From Bacillus thermotolerans (GTDB lineage: Bacteria > Bacillota > Bacilli > Bacillales > Domibacillaceae), in NCBI RefSeq assembly GCF_000812025.2, contig NZ_JWJE02000008.1:60257-124256 (forward strand): 64,000 nt of DNA, given 5' to 3'. Position 1 is the first letter of the stretch. The number at the start of each line of letters is the position of its first letter. Made by a program: the position numbers and the translations under genes. Under the pieces are notes generated by a model that was given only the letters and a program-made list of their open reading frames with translations, had not been told where the DNA came from and ran no database searches. Shown one piece after another: positions 23,294-32,229 of the stretch.

Positions 23294-24484
23294 ATGAAAA
23301 GAATTTTCGTAGTGGCTACGTTAGTCTTTTCTCTTGTTGTTTCTCTCGTTCATTTTCACACAGCTGTACAGGCAAACGGGTTTGTCGATGTTCCTGCCCG
23401 AGCAGCCAAAGAAGTCAACTATTTGGTGGAAAGAAAAGTGGCGAATGGGTACTCCTCCTCTATCTTCGGATCGACACGGACCGTTACGCGTGCAGAAGCC
23501 GCTGCCTTCATTGGTCGCGCGCTGCAATTAAACGGCACGCAGCGAAACACACGCTTTAGGGATGTAGGCTCTGGCCACTTCGCTTCCGGTTATATTCAGT
23601 CCGCTGTGGAGAGAGGCATTCTGTCCGGCTATGGCGGCGGGTATTTCCGGCCAAACGAGGCGGTTACCCGAGGAGAAATGGCCGTAATGATTTCTAAAGC
23701 CTTTGGCTATTCATATGGGGGCAGCCTTTCTGGGGCAGCGAGAGCCCTTCTGTCACGCGGAATTGCGAACGGGTTAGAAGACGGCACATTCGGAGCCAGC
23801 CAGCGGGTCATTCGGGTAGACTTTGCGGTGGTTTTGGCGCGAGCGATGAATCCGGCCTTCCGGAGCGGCTATACCGTTGATCCGCGCTTATCCAATCAAG
23901 TTGTTATTATTGATCCTGGCCATGGAGGCAGCGATCCCGGTGCGAGCGGCTTAGGCTTAAACGAGAAAGATGTTGTGCTCGATACCGGCCTCCGTTTGAA
24001 CGAACTATTGAAGCAAACCCCTCTCACCGTCCATATGACCCGCACGAATGACACGTTGCCATCGCTGGCCGACCGGGTCAACTTTGCCAAAAACCGAGGC
24101 GGGAACGTATTTGTCAGCATTCATGCCAATGCACTGAACGGATCAGCGACCGGTACGGAAACGTATTATTATTCCGAAGCCAATACGAATCCGCATGTCG
24201 CTGACAGCCGGCTGCTGGCGGAAAAAATCCAGCGCCGCCTCGTCATGGCGTGGCACCTGCGGGACCGGGGCGTGAAACAAACGAGCGAGTTGTATGTACT
24301 GAAAAACAACAGCATGCCGGCGGCCCTCGCCGAGCTTGGCTTTATTGACCATCCTGAGGATAACCAAAAGCTGAGATCCGACTACTGGCGGAATGCCGCA
24401 GCAAAAGCGATTTACTACGGGATTATCGACTACTACAACGAAAAGGGCTATGACGTGGATGCCCTGTATGATATAGCGAGATGA
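23294..24484 (+). CDS. Secreted N-acetylmuramoyl-L-alanine amidase with SLH domains
   Basis: 396 residues. Signal peptide 1-~28 (M-K-R-I-F-V-V-A-T-L-V-F-S then Q-A-N-G). Three SLH repeats (~30-195), each with F-x-D-V or T-R-A/G-E-x-A, anchor the protein to secondary wall polymer. Residues ~205-385 are an Amidase_3 domain: zinc motif D-P-G-H-G-G (~208-213), then E (E-K-D) and H (S-I-H-A-N-A), with the catalytic Glu in A-L-A-E-L-G-F. It cleaves the amide between MurNAc and the stem peptide. It is monocistronic with its own terminator. Confidence 0.93.
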   Translation: MKRIFVVATLVFSLVVSLVHFHTAVQANGFVDVPARAAKEVNYLVERKVANGYSSSIFGSTRTVTRAEAAAFIGRALQLNGTQRNTRFRDVGSGHFASGYIQSAVERGILSGYGGGYFRPNEAVTRGEMAVMISKAFGYSYGGSLSGAARALLSRGIANGLEDGTFGASQRVIRVDFAVVLARAMNPAFRSGYTVDPRLSNQVVIIDPGHGGSDPGASGLGLNEKDVVLDTGLRLNELLKQTPLTVHMTRTNDTLPSLADRVNFAKNRGGNVFVSIHANALNGSATGTETYYYSEANTNPHVADSRLLAEKIQRRLVMAWHLRDRGVKQTSELYVLKNNSMPAALAELGFIDHPEDNQKLRSDYWRNAAAKAIYYGIIDYYNEKGYDVDALYDIAR

Positions 24485-24492
24485 TCAAAAAA

Positions 24493-24523
24493 GGTGAGCA
24501 GCTTCCTTCTGCTCACCTTTTTT
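24493..24523 (+). terminator. Terminator of the SLH amidase gene
   Basis: GGTGAGCAG-(7)-CTGCTCACC followed by six T; flanking A-run on the other side makes it potentially bidirectional. Confidence 0.93.
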
Positions 24524-24695
24524 ACGTCTATCCTATTGAAACACTTCTGCAGCCCCGTCCAGCGGAAGCACACCTTCATCCAGTATCATATGAAGTCTTT
24601 TCTTTTTCTTAAAGGACAGGCATTTTATTTACAAAATTGTTCCTGACGTACTATCATCAAGTAAAAGAGGTTCATGGAGAAAGGAGCCAACTCAT

Positions 24696-25964
24696 ATGAA
24701 TACAAGAGAATACGCTCAGCAGCTGGATCGCAAGGATCCGCTGAAGCAATACCGCGCTGAATTTTATCTGCAGCCTGGCACCATTTATTTCGATGGAAAC
24801 TCTCTAGGCCTGCTTTCCAAGCGGGCGGAAGCATCCCTGTACAATGTCCTTCATGCCTGGAAGGAACATGGCATTGATGGCTGGCTGAAAGGAGAGCATC
24901 CGTGGTTTTACCTTTCTGAAAAACTCGGTGAGATGACCGCGCCGCTGATTGGAGCCAAGCCTAGCGAAGTGGTTGTAAGCGGTTCCACCACTGTTAACCT
25001 GCACCAAATCATCTCTTCCTTTTATAAACCAGCCGGAAAAAGAACAAAGATTTTGGCGGATGAACTCAATTTTCCGACCGATATATACGCCTTGAAAAGC
25101 CAGCTCATGACGCATGGCCTGGATCCTGATGAACATCTCATCCAAGTGAAAAGCCAGGATGGGCAGACACTTCGCGAGGAAGACATTATAGAAGCAATGA
25201 ACGATGAGGTCGCCTTTCTGGTCCTTTCCGGCGTACTGTACCGAAGCGGCCAAATCATCGATATGGAGCGCTTAACGAAGGAAGCCCATCAGCACGGCAT
25301 CTTGGTGGCCTTTGATTTATGCCATTCGATCGGGGCGATCCCCCATTCCTTGGACGATTGGAACGTCGACTTCGCTTTCTGGTGCACGTATAAGCACTTG
25401 AACGGGGGACCTGGCGCGGTCGCTGGCATTTATGTGAATGAAAAGCATTTCGGGACCCACCCTGGCCTTGCCGGCTGGTTCGGTTCTCATAAAGAGAAAC
25501 AGTTTGATCTGGAGCACGACCTCACCCCTGCTGCTAATGCAGGAATGATGCAGATCGGCACCCCGCATGTATTGAGCGCCGCGCCCCTTCTCGGCTCGTT
25601 ATCGATATTTGAAGAAGCCGGCATCGGTCAAATCCGTGAAAAGTCTGTGAAATTGACGGATTACTTGATTCAGCTTGTAGACGCGGAGCTTAGCGAATTT
25701 GACTTTCAAGTAAGAAGTCCGCGCGATGCTTCATTAAGAGGCGGCCACGTCTTCCTTGAGCATAAGGAAGCCGCCCGCATTTGCAAGGCCTTAAAAGCGG
25801 AGGGCGTCATCCCAGATTTCCGGGCACCAAGCGGCATCCGGCTGGCGCCTGTGGCTTTATACAATACGTTCGAAGAGGTATGGGAGGTCGTTCAAATTTT
25901 GAAGAGAATCATGAAGGAAGAGCTGTATAAGAAGTTTGAGAATAAGCGTGACGTCGTGGCTTAA
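24696..25964 (+). CDS. kynU: Kynureninase
   Basis: 422 residues, the family length. PLP-dependent hydrolysis of L-kynurenine to anthranilate and alanine. Visible features: F-D-G-N-S-L-G-L near the N-terminus, S-x-[17 protein letters not shown] and the PLP lysine in [10 protein letters not shown] (~233-242). RBS AAAGGAG precedes the ATG. It is first in the kynU-kynA-kynB operon, which turns tryptophan into anthranilate. Confidence 0.95.
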   Translation: MNTREYAQQLDRKDPLKQYRAEFYLQPGTIYFDGNSLGLLSKRAEASLYNVLHAWKEHGIDGWLKGEHPWFYLSEKLGEMTAPLIGAKPSEVVVSGSTTVNLHQIISSFYKPAGKRTKILADELNFPTDIYALKSQLMTHGLDPDEHLIQVKSQDGQTLREEDIIEAMNDEVAFLVLSGVLYRSGQIIDMERLTKEAHQHGILVAFDLCHSIGAIPHSLDDWNVDFAFWCTYKHLNGGPGAVAGIYVNEKHFGTHPGLAGWFGSHKEKQFDLEHDLTPAANAGMMQIGTPHVLSAAPLLGSLSIFEEAGIGQIREKSVKLTDYLIQLVDAELSEFDFQVRSPRDASLRGGHVFLEHKEAARICKALKAEGVIPDFRAPSGIRLAPVALYNTFEEVWEVVQILKRIMKEELYKKFENKRDVVA

Positions 25965-25993
25965 CCGTAAACCTACCTGGAGGAGGAGCTAGA

Positions 25994-26848
25994 ATGTCAA
26001 AATCGATATCCGACTTGTATAAGAATCTTGAGAAAGAAAAAGGCATTCACACGGATTTCAAGGACAATATGACGTACGGCGAGTATTTGCATTTAGACAA
26101 AATCCTCACGAGCCAAAAGCGCCTGTCCAGTCACCATGACGAGATGCTGTTTATCATTATCCATCAGGTCAGCGAGCTTTGGATGAAGCTGATCCTGCAT
26201 GAGCTCTCTTCAGCCATTGAAGCGATCCAGAAGGATCAGCTGCACACCGCCTTCAAAATGCTGGCGCGTGTATCAAAAACCCAAACACAAATCATTCAGG
26301 CGTGGGATGTATTGTCCACCTTGACGCCGGCTGAGTACCTGCAATTTCGCGACTTTCTTGGAAAAGCGTCCGGCTTTCAGTCGTACCAGTACCGGCTGAT
26401 CGAGTTTGCTTTAGGCTATAAGTCCACGCCTATTTTAAAAATATATGAAAAGGATCCAGCTGTGCACGAAGCGCTGAAGGCCGCTTTTCAAGCACCGAGC
26501 ATTTATGACGTATCCATTGAGGCGCTGGCCCGCGCCGGCTTTGACATCAATCCAAAGCTGATCAATCGCGACTATTCAAACGTGTACGCAGGCGACCCGT
26601 CTGTCGCCAAGGCCTGGCAGGAAGTATATCGGAATGTCGATCAATACTGGGATTTGTATGAGCTGGCTGAAAAGCTGGTCGATATTGAAGACTGGCTCCA
26701 GCAATGGCGCTTCCGTCATATGAAGACCGTCGAGCGGATCATCGGCTTCAAGGCAGGCACCGGCGGCTCCTCAGGCGTTCAGTACTTAAAGCAGGTGCTC
26801 GATCACCGCTTCTTCCCCGAGGTTTGGGACTTGCGAACGGAATTATAA
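25994..26848 (+). CDS. kynA: Tryptophan 2,3-dioxygenase
   Basis: 284 residues, typical for bacterial TDO. A haem enzyme that opens the indole ring of L-tryptophan to N-formylkynurenine. It carries [42 protein letters not shown] and the late [11 protein letters not shown] with [18 protein letters not shown] lies before the ATG, 29 bases after kynU. Confidence 0.96.
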   Translation: MSKSISDLYKNLEKEKGIHTDFKDNMTYGEYLHLDKILTSQKRLSSHHDEMLFIIIHQVSELWMKLILHELSSAIEAIQKDQLHTAFKMLARVSKTQTQIIQAWDVLSTLTPAEYLQFRDFLGKASGFQSYQYRLIEFALGYKSTPILKIYEKDPAVHEALKAAFQAPSIYDVSIEALARAGFDINPKLINRDYSNVYAGDPSVAKAWQEVYRNVDQYWDLYELAEKLVDIEDWLQQWRFRHMKTVERIIGFKAGTGGSSGVQYLKQVLDHRFFPEVWDLRTEL

Positions 26849-26883
26849 CGCTTCAAAACTTTCTTTAAATGGTGGTGTTATTG

Positions 26884-27516
26884 ATGAAAGATCGGAAATG
26901 GATCGATATCTCCCAGCCTTTCACCCCTGACATTGCCTCCTGGCCGGGAGATATCCCTTTTACCTTTAAGCTCAGCTTTACAAAGAAACAAACCGGATCC
27001 GTCAATATTGGCCAGATCCATACAGGCGTCCACACGGGCACGCACATTGACGCCCCCTTTCATTTCGATGAACAGGGTAAACAGGTGCATGAATTGGATA
27101 TTCAGCTATACGCAGGCAAAGCCCGGGTCATTGACGCAGCCGGCCATGACAGGATCGGAAAAGAAGAGCTGGAGGGGTATAATTTGCAGGGAGCAGAGCG
27201 GCTCCTGATAAGGACAGCGAAAGGAAGAGATTGGCGAACGTTTCCGGACAGCTACACGGTCTTTCGCGACAATATCGGCCCCTATCTGAAGGAACAAGGC
27301 ATCTTCCTGCTCGGAACGGATGCCCCGTCGGTTGATGCCGTAGACAGCAAAACGATGACCGCTCATCACTCGCTGCACCAGAACGGTGTACATATCCTAG
27401 AGAATATCGTACTGGATCATGTGGAACCCGGCGATTATGAGCTGATGGCTCTGCCGCTGGCGATTGAGGGAGCGGACGCCAGCCCGGTGCGAGCCGTGCT
27501 GCGAAGGCTTGAATAG
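26884..27516 (+). CDS. kynB: Kynurenine formamidase
   Basis: About 210 residues. Metal-dependent cyclase/formamidase that hydrolyses N-formylkynurenine. Metal site H-T-G-T-H-I-D-A-P-F-H-F (~48-59) plus the family's D-I-S-Q-P start and G-T-D-A-P-S-V-D. The ATG at 26884 is preferred (GGTGGT 6 bases upstream) over one 15 bases earlier. Last gene of the kyn operon. Confidence 0.94.
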   Translation: MKDRKWIDISQPFTPDIASWPGDIPFTFKLSFTKKQTGSVNIGQIHTGVHTGTHIDAPFHFDEQGKQVHELDIQLYAGKARVIDAAGHDRIGKEELEGYNLQGAERLLIRTAKGRDWRTFPDSYTVFRDNIGPYLKEQGIFLLGTDAPSVDAVDSKTMTAHHSLHQNGVHILENIVLDHVEPGDYELMALPLAIEGADASPVRAVLRRLE

Positions 27517-27566
27517 GACCTCGCCATCATCACCTTTCTTTAAAAATAAAGGAAGTTGAGTTTTAT

Positions 27567-27593
27567 TAACGGGTTCGGTTGGTGAGGAGAAAA
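27567..27593 (+). repeat. Left inverted repeat of the AT-rich island
   Basis: TAACGGGTTCGGTTG followed by GTGAGGAGAAAA; pairs with 30015-30041 with two mismatches. It lies 50 bases downstream of kynB. Confidence 0.75.
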
Positions 27594-27667
27594 GTGCTAA
27601 TAACAATAGAATTCACAATCTTATTAGCGTGGAATTCAGCAATGAATCAGCATATTAAATAGCAAGC

Positions 27668-27698
27668 AAAAACGCTCAGAGAAAATCTGAGCGTTTTT
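27668..27698. terminator. Bidirectional terminator between kynB and the HAAS gene
   Basis: AAAAACGCTCAGA-(5)-TCTGAGCGTTTTT, a symmetric hairpin with T-runs on both strands, serving the convergent kyn operon and the HAAS/PadR pair. Confidence 0.9.
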
Positions 27699-27729
27699 GA
27701 TGATATATTAAAATCCATATTTAACGTGT

Positions 27730-28431
27730 TTAGTTAAGTAGCTTAGTTTTTTGTTTATTGTATGCTTTAATTATTGCCCATAACATAGCAAACAGCGCAA
27801 AGGTTGTTCCACCGACTAACAACACCAATAATCCTAAAAATGAATAATCCTTTGATTCAATAAATACACCATGCAGTCCTGAACCTGTGAAATAAGAACT
27901 GTATAATTTACTCATAAGAGGGTTATCGTACGTTGTGTATTCATATATGACCTCATCTCCATTTGAATAGTCTTTAACTACCACCGTCCCAACAGAAAAT
28001 TTCGCATCCTCCAAAATTCCTTCTATCTCGATTTTATTTGCTTCAGACAACTGCCCATCTGTCGGAATAATTTCAAAAATATCGTTAACAATAGCAGCTT
28101 GTTCTTTGTGAATATCATTGATTGGGATTATTGTAATAATAAAGATGATGAAAGAAAGAACAAAAATACCTAATCCAGCATTTAATAGTCTTTTTCCAAA
28201 TGTTTTTTGTGTTTGAAATACCTGATTTATCAGTGATCGGAGTTCATTCTCTTTACCAAATCTTTCGATAGCGATTTCAACAGCTTCCTCTTCAGTTTTT
28301 CCCTCGGATACTAATTCGTGAACAGATTCGAGTAAATGACTTTTCATTTCACTTTTTAAATCTTGGATTTCATCTTTGTTGCCTTTCGCATTCCGATAAA
28401 CCTTGTTAACGTACTCTTCAACTTGTTTCAA
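27730..28431 (-). CDS. HAAS-domain membrane protein partnered with a PadR regulator
   Basis: 233 residues. Residues 1-~70 form a helical HAAS/permease-prefix domain (M-K-Q-V-E-E-Y-V-N-K-V-Y; L-K-S-E-M-K-S-H-L-L-E-S; A-I-E-R-F-G). Two membrane helices follow, ~85-105 and ~195-220, with an extracytoplasmic loop of ~90 residues between. HAAS proteins are typically encoded beside PadR regulators and linked to membrane-stress or efflux control. The start overlaps the PadR gene by four bases. Confidence 0.75.
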   Translation of the reverse strand: MKQVEEYVNKVYRNAKGNKDEIQDLKSEMKSHLLESVHELVSEGKTEEEAVEIAIERFGKENELRSLINQVFQTQKTFGKRLLNAGLGIFVLSFIIFIITIIPINDIHKEQAAIVNDIFEIIPTDGQLSEANKIEIEGILEDAKFSVGTVVVKDYSNGDEVIYEYTTYDNPLMSKLYSSYFTGSGLHGVFIESKDYSFLGLLVLLVGGTTFALFAMLWAIIKAYNKQKTKLLN

Positions 28432-28769
28432 TTATTTTCTCCCCTTTCAAGAAACGAATCAATCATATTTTTCAAAAATTCCCATTCTTTGCGCTTTTGT
28501 TCAAATCCCTCTTCACCCGATGGAGTTAATCGATAATATTTCCGCCTCCCTCCTGGTCCTTGCTCATCTCCCCAATAGGACTCTATCCACATGTTTTTCT
28601 CTAGGCGCTTTAATGATAAATAAAGTGTTCCTTCTTTCAATTCGAATTGTTCTTCGCTCTTTTCTCGAACAAACTTGGCAATTTCATATCCGTACATATC
28701 CTCATCCCTTAACAAGGAGAGAATGATGGTATCAATATGACCTTTTAAAACATCTTTGTTTATTTCCAA
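28428..28769 (-). CDS. PadR-family transcriptional regulator
   Basis: 113 residues. Winged-helix PadR: I-L-S-L-L-R-D-E-D-M-Y-G-Y-E-I-A, then E-G-T-L-Y-L-S-L-K-R-L-E and G-G-R-R-K-Y-Y-R-L-T-P-S-G. It represses its own operon in most known cases. A dyad with AATACCT/AGGTATT lies ~33 bases upstream of the start. Confidence 0.92.
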   Translation of the reverse strand: MEINKDVLKGHIDTIILSLLRDEDMYGYEIAKFVREKSEEQFELKEGTLYLSLKRLEKNMWIESYWGDEQGPGGRRKYYRLTPSGEEGFEQKRKEWEFLKNMIDSFLERGENN

Positions 28770-28801
28770 ATATACCGCCTCCTAACCATACCATAAAATA
28801 T

Positions 28802-28824
28802 AATACCTAATAATGCAAGGTATT
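28802..28824. promoter_or_regulatory. Probable PadR operator
   Basis: AATACCT, nine bases, AGGTATT: an inverted repeat in the AT-rich leader directly upstream of the padR-like gene, of the size PadR dimers bind. It overlaps TATAAT on the minus-strand side only loosely; assignment rests on position. Confidence 0.5.
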
Positions 28825-28973
28825 TATTCAAAAAAACATCGCTAATTATTAGCGATCTACCTTAAATAGATTATTTGATTCAAATCAAAAATTTTATCTG
28901 TTATATCCAATCATTGCGCAGGAGTCTCCCTTGTTCCGTTTGATTTAAAAGGGAAACAAAAATTGTAATATGT

Positions 28974-29576
28974 TCAAAGGATAGTGATTGCCATCTGTGC
29001 ATACTTTGGATTGAAATTTGAATAGATATAACTTTTTCCATCGCCACGGGCGGTAGTCAATGGTCTTTCCAAAATAGGTAGCCTTCTTCGAACCTGTTGA
29101 ATAAAGGCGTTTGTAGCATTGTCATTAACATTTATTATTAATGACGCAACAGCTTTCGGCTCCAAAGAGGAAAGGTTTGTCAGGCAATCTACCGAACGCA
29201 ATCCTCTATCGATTGTAGCAAGAGGGTGTGAGATTGGATTATCAGCGTATTCAAGATGAGTTCCAAAAGCAGTGGTTACTTCTTTATGAAAGGTGTGGGT
29301 TTCGAATGATTCAGTTAATTGTAGATACGCTAGCTTTCTTAATGACCTTGTTCCGTATCCTCTCCTAGTTCCCCAGTCAATTAAATCAAATTTTGCTTGT
29401 TCAAATTCTTCACGCGCTTGTTTTCTTGTTTTGGTCTTATCAGTTTGACTAAGAAAGCGATGGGCGTCAGATAGCCTAATTTCTTTTGAGAAGACACGAT
29501 TGAAGGAAGTTATTAGCGATTGATCTTCATCGGTCACAAAACGCCACTCAGAAGCATTTACAAGCTGTTTAATCAA
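28974..29576 (-). CDS. Unrecognised 200-residue protein in the AT-rich island
   Basis: I do not recognise a family. The protein is soluble, basic and mixed alpha/beta in look, with W-G-T-R-R-G-Y-G-T-R-S-L-R-K-L and V-R-R-R-L-P-I-L-E-R-P-L. It starts TTG at 29576, overlapping the stop of a 41-codon frame, and no strong RBS is seen. With the island's inverted repeats, a role in mobility is conceivable but unsupported. Confidence 0.45.
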   Translation of the reverse strand: MIKQLVNASEWRFVTDEDQSLITSFNRVFSKEIRLSDAHRFLSQTDKTKTRKQAREEFEQAKFDLIDWGTRRGYGTRSLRKLAYLQLTESFETHTFHKEVTTAFGTHLEYADNPISHPLATIDRGLRSVDCLTNLSSLEPKAVASLIINVNDNATNAFIQQVRRRLPILERPLTTARGDGKSYIYSNFNPKYAQMAITIL

Positions 29577-29698
29577 CCATAAATGCGCAATGGTTGATTA
29601 GCAGAAGGGGGTTGCGGATAGTGGCTATACTTTGGATACTGAGCATATTTTTTCGCAAATTCGTTAAGATGGTCTTCTTTTTGTAATGTCCCAATCAT
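29573..29698 (-). CDS. Small 41-residue open frame, coupled between two unrecognised genes
   Basis: Reads M-I-G-T-L-Q-K-E-D-H-L-N-E-F then a Tyr/Pro-rich end. It overlaps the end of the upstream frame by 35 bases and the start of the 200-residue gene. It could be a separate small gene, or the true C-terminus of the upstream frame after a one-base frameshift. Confidence 0.35.
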   Translation of the reverse strand: MIGTLQKEDHLNEFAKKYAQYPKYSHYPQPPSANQPLRIYG

Positions 29699-29972
29699 AA
29701 GCCACGTCACTACGCAAAACATACCTGGATAAAACATCAGCCGATACTACAACATGAGTAGGAAACTGGTTTTCTTCCACATCATCATAACGATGTCCGC
29801 CCATCCCTTTTTGACGCATATTATTTAGATAGTAAGTCATCTTGTCTGTGTTCAACCACATTTCTTTAAACTCAAGTTTTTGAAAAGGTTTAGTCTCTTG
29901 TTTTTCTAGAAATTCCAAACATCTTCGAATTTGAGATAAACATTGGTATATCAATAACAAAAGAGACACCAA
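29664..29972 (-). CDS. Unrecognised 102-residue protein, possibly frameshifted
   Basis: No family recognised. It contains N-N-M-R-Q-K-G-M-G-G-H-R-Y-D-D and V-S-A-D-V-L-S-R-Y-V-L-R-S-D. The TTG start at 29972 falls inside a hairpin and lacks an RBS, so the N-terminus is doubtful. The reading frame appears to continue in the overlapping 41-codon frame, suggesting decay or a frameshift. Confidence 0.35.
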   Translation of the reverse strand: MVSLLLLIYQCLSQIRRCLEFLEKQETKPFQKLEFKEMWLNTDKMTYYLNNMRQKGMGGHRYDDVEENQFPTHVVVSADVLSRYVLRSDVAYDWDITKRRPS

Positions 29973-29995
29973 TTCATATGCGAATTGTGTCTCTA
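29963..29995. other. Imperfect hairpin near the right end of the island
   Basis: AGAGACAC and AATTC pair with GAATT and GTGTCTCT across ATATGC, with one unpaired base. It lies 20 bases inside the right inverted repeat. It could be a terminator or a subterminal structural element of a transposon. Confidence 0.45.
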
Positions 29996-30014
29996 ATTGA
30001 TATGTTTTTTATTG

Positions 30015-30041
30015 TTTTCTCCCCAGCAACCGAACCCGTTA
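30015..30041 (-). repeat. Right inverted repeat of the AT-rich island
   Basis: On the minus strand TAACGGGTTCGGTTG followed by CTGGGGAGAAAA; 25/27 identity to the left repeat at 27567-27593. Confidence 0.75.
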
Positions 30042-30239
30042 GAGTCTTATATAGGTGTGAAAATGACTAAAACTTCTCAATAAATGGTTCCCTCTACTAA
30101 ACTCAGCTTTGATCATTAGCTGCGAACTTTCTAGACATTATTGCTGTAAAACCGTTAGAAGGGAAGTCTAACCGGGAAAACCTCTGTACAAGAATATCTT
30201 TCTTCAATCAACATCCTAGAACACAAGGAGGAAACTACA

Positions 30240-30473
30240 TTGAAAAAAGAAGATTTGTTTGATCAAGAGGCTAGTGAAGCAAACTTAAAATTAAACGAAG
30301 AGCTGAATGATGACATGACGATTCTGCATGAAGCGGAAGGGTCGGACTCCAGTGCAGAGGCTAACCTAAAGATACAAGAAGAGTTTAATAGCCATCGACC
30401 AAAAGAAGAAGTGTTCCCGACGTATTTATACAACAACACACCGGCGATCCGAGTGACGAGAAAAGATAAATAA
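30240..30473 (+). CDS. Small acidic hypothetical protein
   Basis: 77 residues, TTG start with AGGAGG 8 bases upstream, a good Bacillus initiation site. It is strongly acidic and hydrophilic, with two similar segments (S-E-A-N-L-K-L-N-E-E-L and A-E-A-N-L-K-I-Q-E-E-F), so it contains an internal repeat. No membrane segment or signal. No family recognised. Confidence 0.6.
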   Translation: MKKEDLFDQEASEANLKLNEELNDDMTILHEAEGSDSSAEANLKIQEEFNSHRPKEEVFPTYLYNNTPAIRVTRKDK

Positions 30474-30486
30474 AAGCCAGGCGGCT

Positions 30487-30512
30487 GGAGGGGATTCTTC
30501 TGCCTCCCCTCC
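30487..30512 (+). terminator. Possible terminator after the small acidic gene
   Basis: GGAGGGG-(12)-CCCCTCC hairpin, 13 bases past the stop; the following bases are C-rich, and the T-rich stretch begins only later, so efficiency is uncertain. Confidence 0.45.
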
Positions 30513-30595
30513 CCCCATCTCTTGTTCTTATCCATTTTTTCAAATACCCTCCTCGATATGTCTAACATGGATGACCCCGAACAGGATATATGAAT

Positions 30596-32026
30596 CTATT
30601 CTTCTTCCTCTTCCACGAGCTGAATATCATATTTCTTCACCCTTCTCATCAGCAGTGATTGAGTAACCCCGAGGTGCTTGGCGGCTTTTCTTGTCGATTT
30701 CTTTTTTCTTAACGCGTCTATGATCATCCTTTTCTCCATCTGTTCTAGCACGTCCGGCATGGTGGTTTGATCGAAGGAAGAAGTGAACTCAGAGAAGGAT
30801 GTGTGCTGCTGGGTCATTTTCTGCGGAAGATCCGTTTCCTCAATTTGTTCATCTGATAAAATCACAAGCCGCTCTACTAGGTTTTCTAATTCCCGGACGT
30901 TTCCCGGCCATGCATACTGGCGGAAAGCCTCCTTCACTTCCGCAGAAAACGTTTTTCGAGTGCGATACTTGTCATTGAACACCTCTAAAAAATACAGAGC
31001 CATTTCCTCAATATCCTCTTTGCTTTCTCTTAACGGCGGCAGTTTAACCGCCAGGACATTCAATCGGTAAAACAAATCTGATCGAAACGTCCCCTTAGCC
31101 ACCATGTCCTCCAAATGTCGGTTGGTCGCTGCGATAATCCGAACATCGGCCTGCTTATACTCCCTTGCGCCAATCGGCAAATACGTTTTGGACTGAAGAA
31201 AATGAAGCAGCTTTGTTTGCAGGTGCAAAGGAAGCTCCCCTATTTCATCCAGAAAGAGAGTCCCTTGCTCTGCTGCTTGAATCAAACCCGACCTTCCCCC
31301 TGAAGCCGCTCCAGTAAATGATCCTCTCTCATAGCCAAACAGCTCAGATTCCAATAGAGCCTCAGGCAAGGACGCACAATTAATTTGCACGAACGGTTTG
31401 CTGCTTCTTTTGCTTAATACATGAATTCTCTCAGCAGCCAGACTTTTGCCTGTCCCTGTTTCACCCGTAATTAACGCAGTCGTATCGACCGAAGCGATTT
31501 TTTCAATAATTTTCTCCGCCTCCACACGATGATGGCTTTTCGGAGACAGGCTCCTTGCTTTAGAGCTCTCTTTCCGCAATGGAACATTCGTTAACTTCCT
31601 AATTTCTTCGCTGTATTTCTCTAATAATTCCTCTGTCTCTTTCAATTTCGAGGTGTTTTTGACTGCCTCTGTAATATCGCGGCAGTGGGCAATGGCGACA
31701 ACGACCCTTCCTTCCTGGTCTTTGACTAAATGACCGGTCGCAATATACTTTCTTCCTTCATGCATGACCTGTACGGTGCTGACATTTCTTCCCGTTTCCA
31801 ACGCCATTCGGGAAACAGATGGATTGAACACCCCTTCTTTCTCAAGCTCTCTCACATTTCTTCCGATCATTTTCTCCCTCGGCATTCTGCACATCGCTTC
31901 GCTGGCAGTATTCATCCACAGGGTGACGCCTTCATGATCAGAAATATAAATAGCATCTTTAATGGATTCTAAAATATCCGTAAAAAGGGCAGGGTTCTCC
32001 TTTGTTAATTGTAAAAGCTTCTCCAT
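30596..32026 (-). CDS. Sigma-54-dependent activator with PAS sensor (RocR-like)
   Basis: 476 residues. PAS ~10-125, AAA+ domain ~165-395 with Walker A G-E-T-G-T-G-K-S and Walker [10 protein letters not shown], Fis-type HTH ~435-470 (T-R-K-A-A-K-H-L-G-V-T-Q). The sigma-54 contact loop reads G-S-F-T-G-A instead of G-A-F-T-G-A. It is divergent from the nitrilase operon, which has a sigma-54 promoter and two dyads between the genes, so it is the probable activator, sensing an amide or ureido compound. Confidence 0.9.
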   Translation of the reverse strand: MEKLLQLTKENPALFTDILESIKDAIYISDHEGVTLWMNTASEAMCRMPREKMIGRNVRELEKEGVFNPSVSRMALETGRNVSTVQVMHEGRKYIATGHLVKDQEGRVVVAIAHCRDITEAVKNTSKLKETEELLEKYSEEIRKLTNVPLRKESSKARSLSPKSHHRVEAEKIIEKIASVDTTALITGETGTGKSLAAERIHVLSKRSSKPFVQINCASLPEALLESELFGYERGSFTGAASGGRSGLIQAAEQGTLFLDEIGELPLHLQTKLLHFLQSKTYLPIGAREYKQADVRIIAATNRHLEDMVAKGTFRSDLFYRLNVLAVKLPPLRESKEDIEEMALYFLEVFNDKYRTRKTFSAEVKEAFRQYAWPGNVRELENLVERLVILSDEQIEETDLPQKMTQQHTSFSEFTSSFDQTTMPDVLEQMEKRMIIDALRKKKSTRKAAKHLGVTQSLLMRRVKKYDIQLVEEEEE

Positions 32027-32051
32027 ACTTGCTCCTTCTTTGCTAAAGTTT

Positions 32052-32067
32052 GAATTGATTTCGATTC
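32052..32067. promoter_or_regulatory. Upstream activator site 1 for the PAS-AAA-Fis regulator
   Basis: GAATTGATTTCGATTC, an imperfect dyad (GAATYGA/TCGATTC), near-identical to 32104-32119, with centres 52 bp apart (about five helical turns). Confidence 0.65.
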
Positions 32068-32103
32068 ACATTACCGGATTACTAAAATATGAACCATCTA
32101 ACC

Positions 32104-32119
32104 GAATCAATTTCGATTC
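32104..32119. promoter_or_regulatory. Upstream activator site 2 for the PAS-AAA-Fis regulator
   Basis: GAATCAATTTCGATTC, 14/16 identical to site 1. It lies ~115 bp upstream of the -24 element at 32230, the usual distance for a sigma-54 enhancer. A partial third copy (GAATCGATTTT) begins at 32124. Confidence 0.65.
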
Positions 32120-32229
32120 ATTCGAATCGATTTTAAAGGAATCATACATAATATTTAGAATATTTTCAATAAATTGTTTGATTTTCAGCTGAAATCTGGC
32201 CGTTTTCCTCTTGTCTTTCTCCCTTTCCG

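Larger units (their letters stand above)
27567..30041. mobile_element. AT-rich island bounded by 27-bp inverted repeats
   Basis: Terminal repeats 27567-27593 and 30015-30041 are inverted and agree at 25 of 27 positions, both reading TAACGGGTTCGGTTG outward-in and then GGAGAAAA. The 2475-bp interior is visibly richer in A+T than its neighbours. It carries a PadR/HAAS gene pair and three unrecognised short open frames. No flanking target duplication was found and no known transposase was recognised, so the element class is open. Confidence 0.6.
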
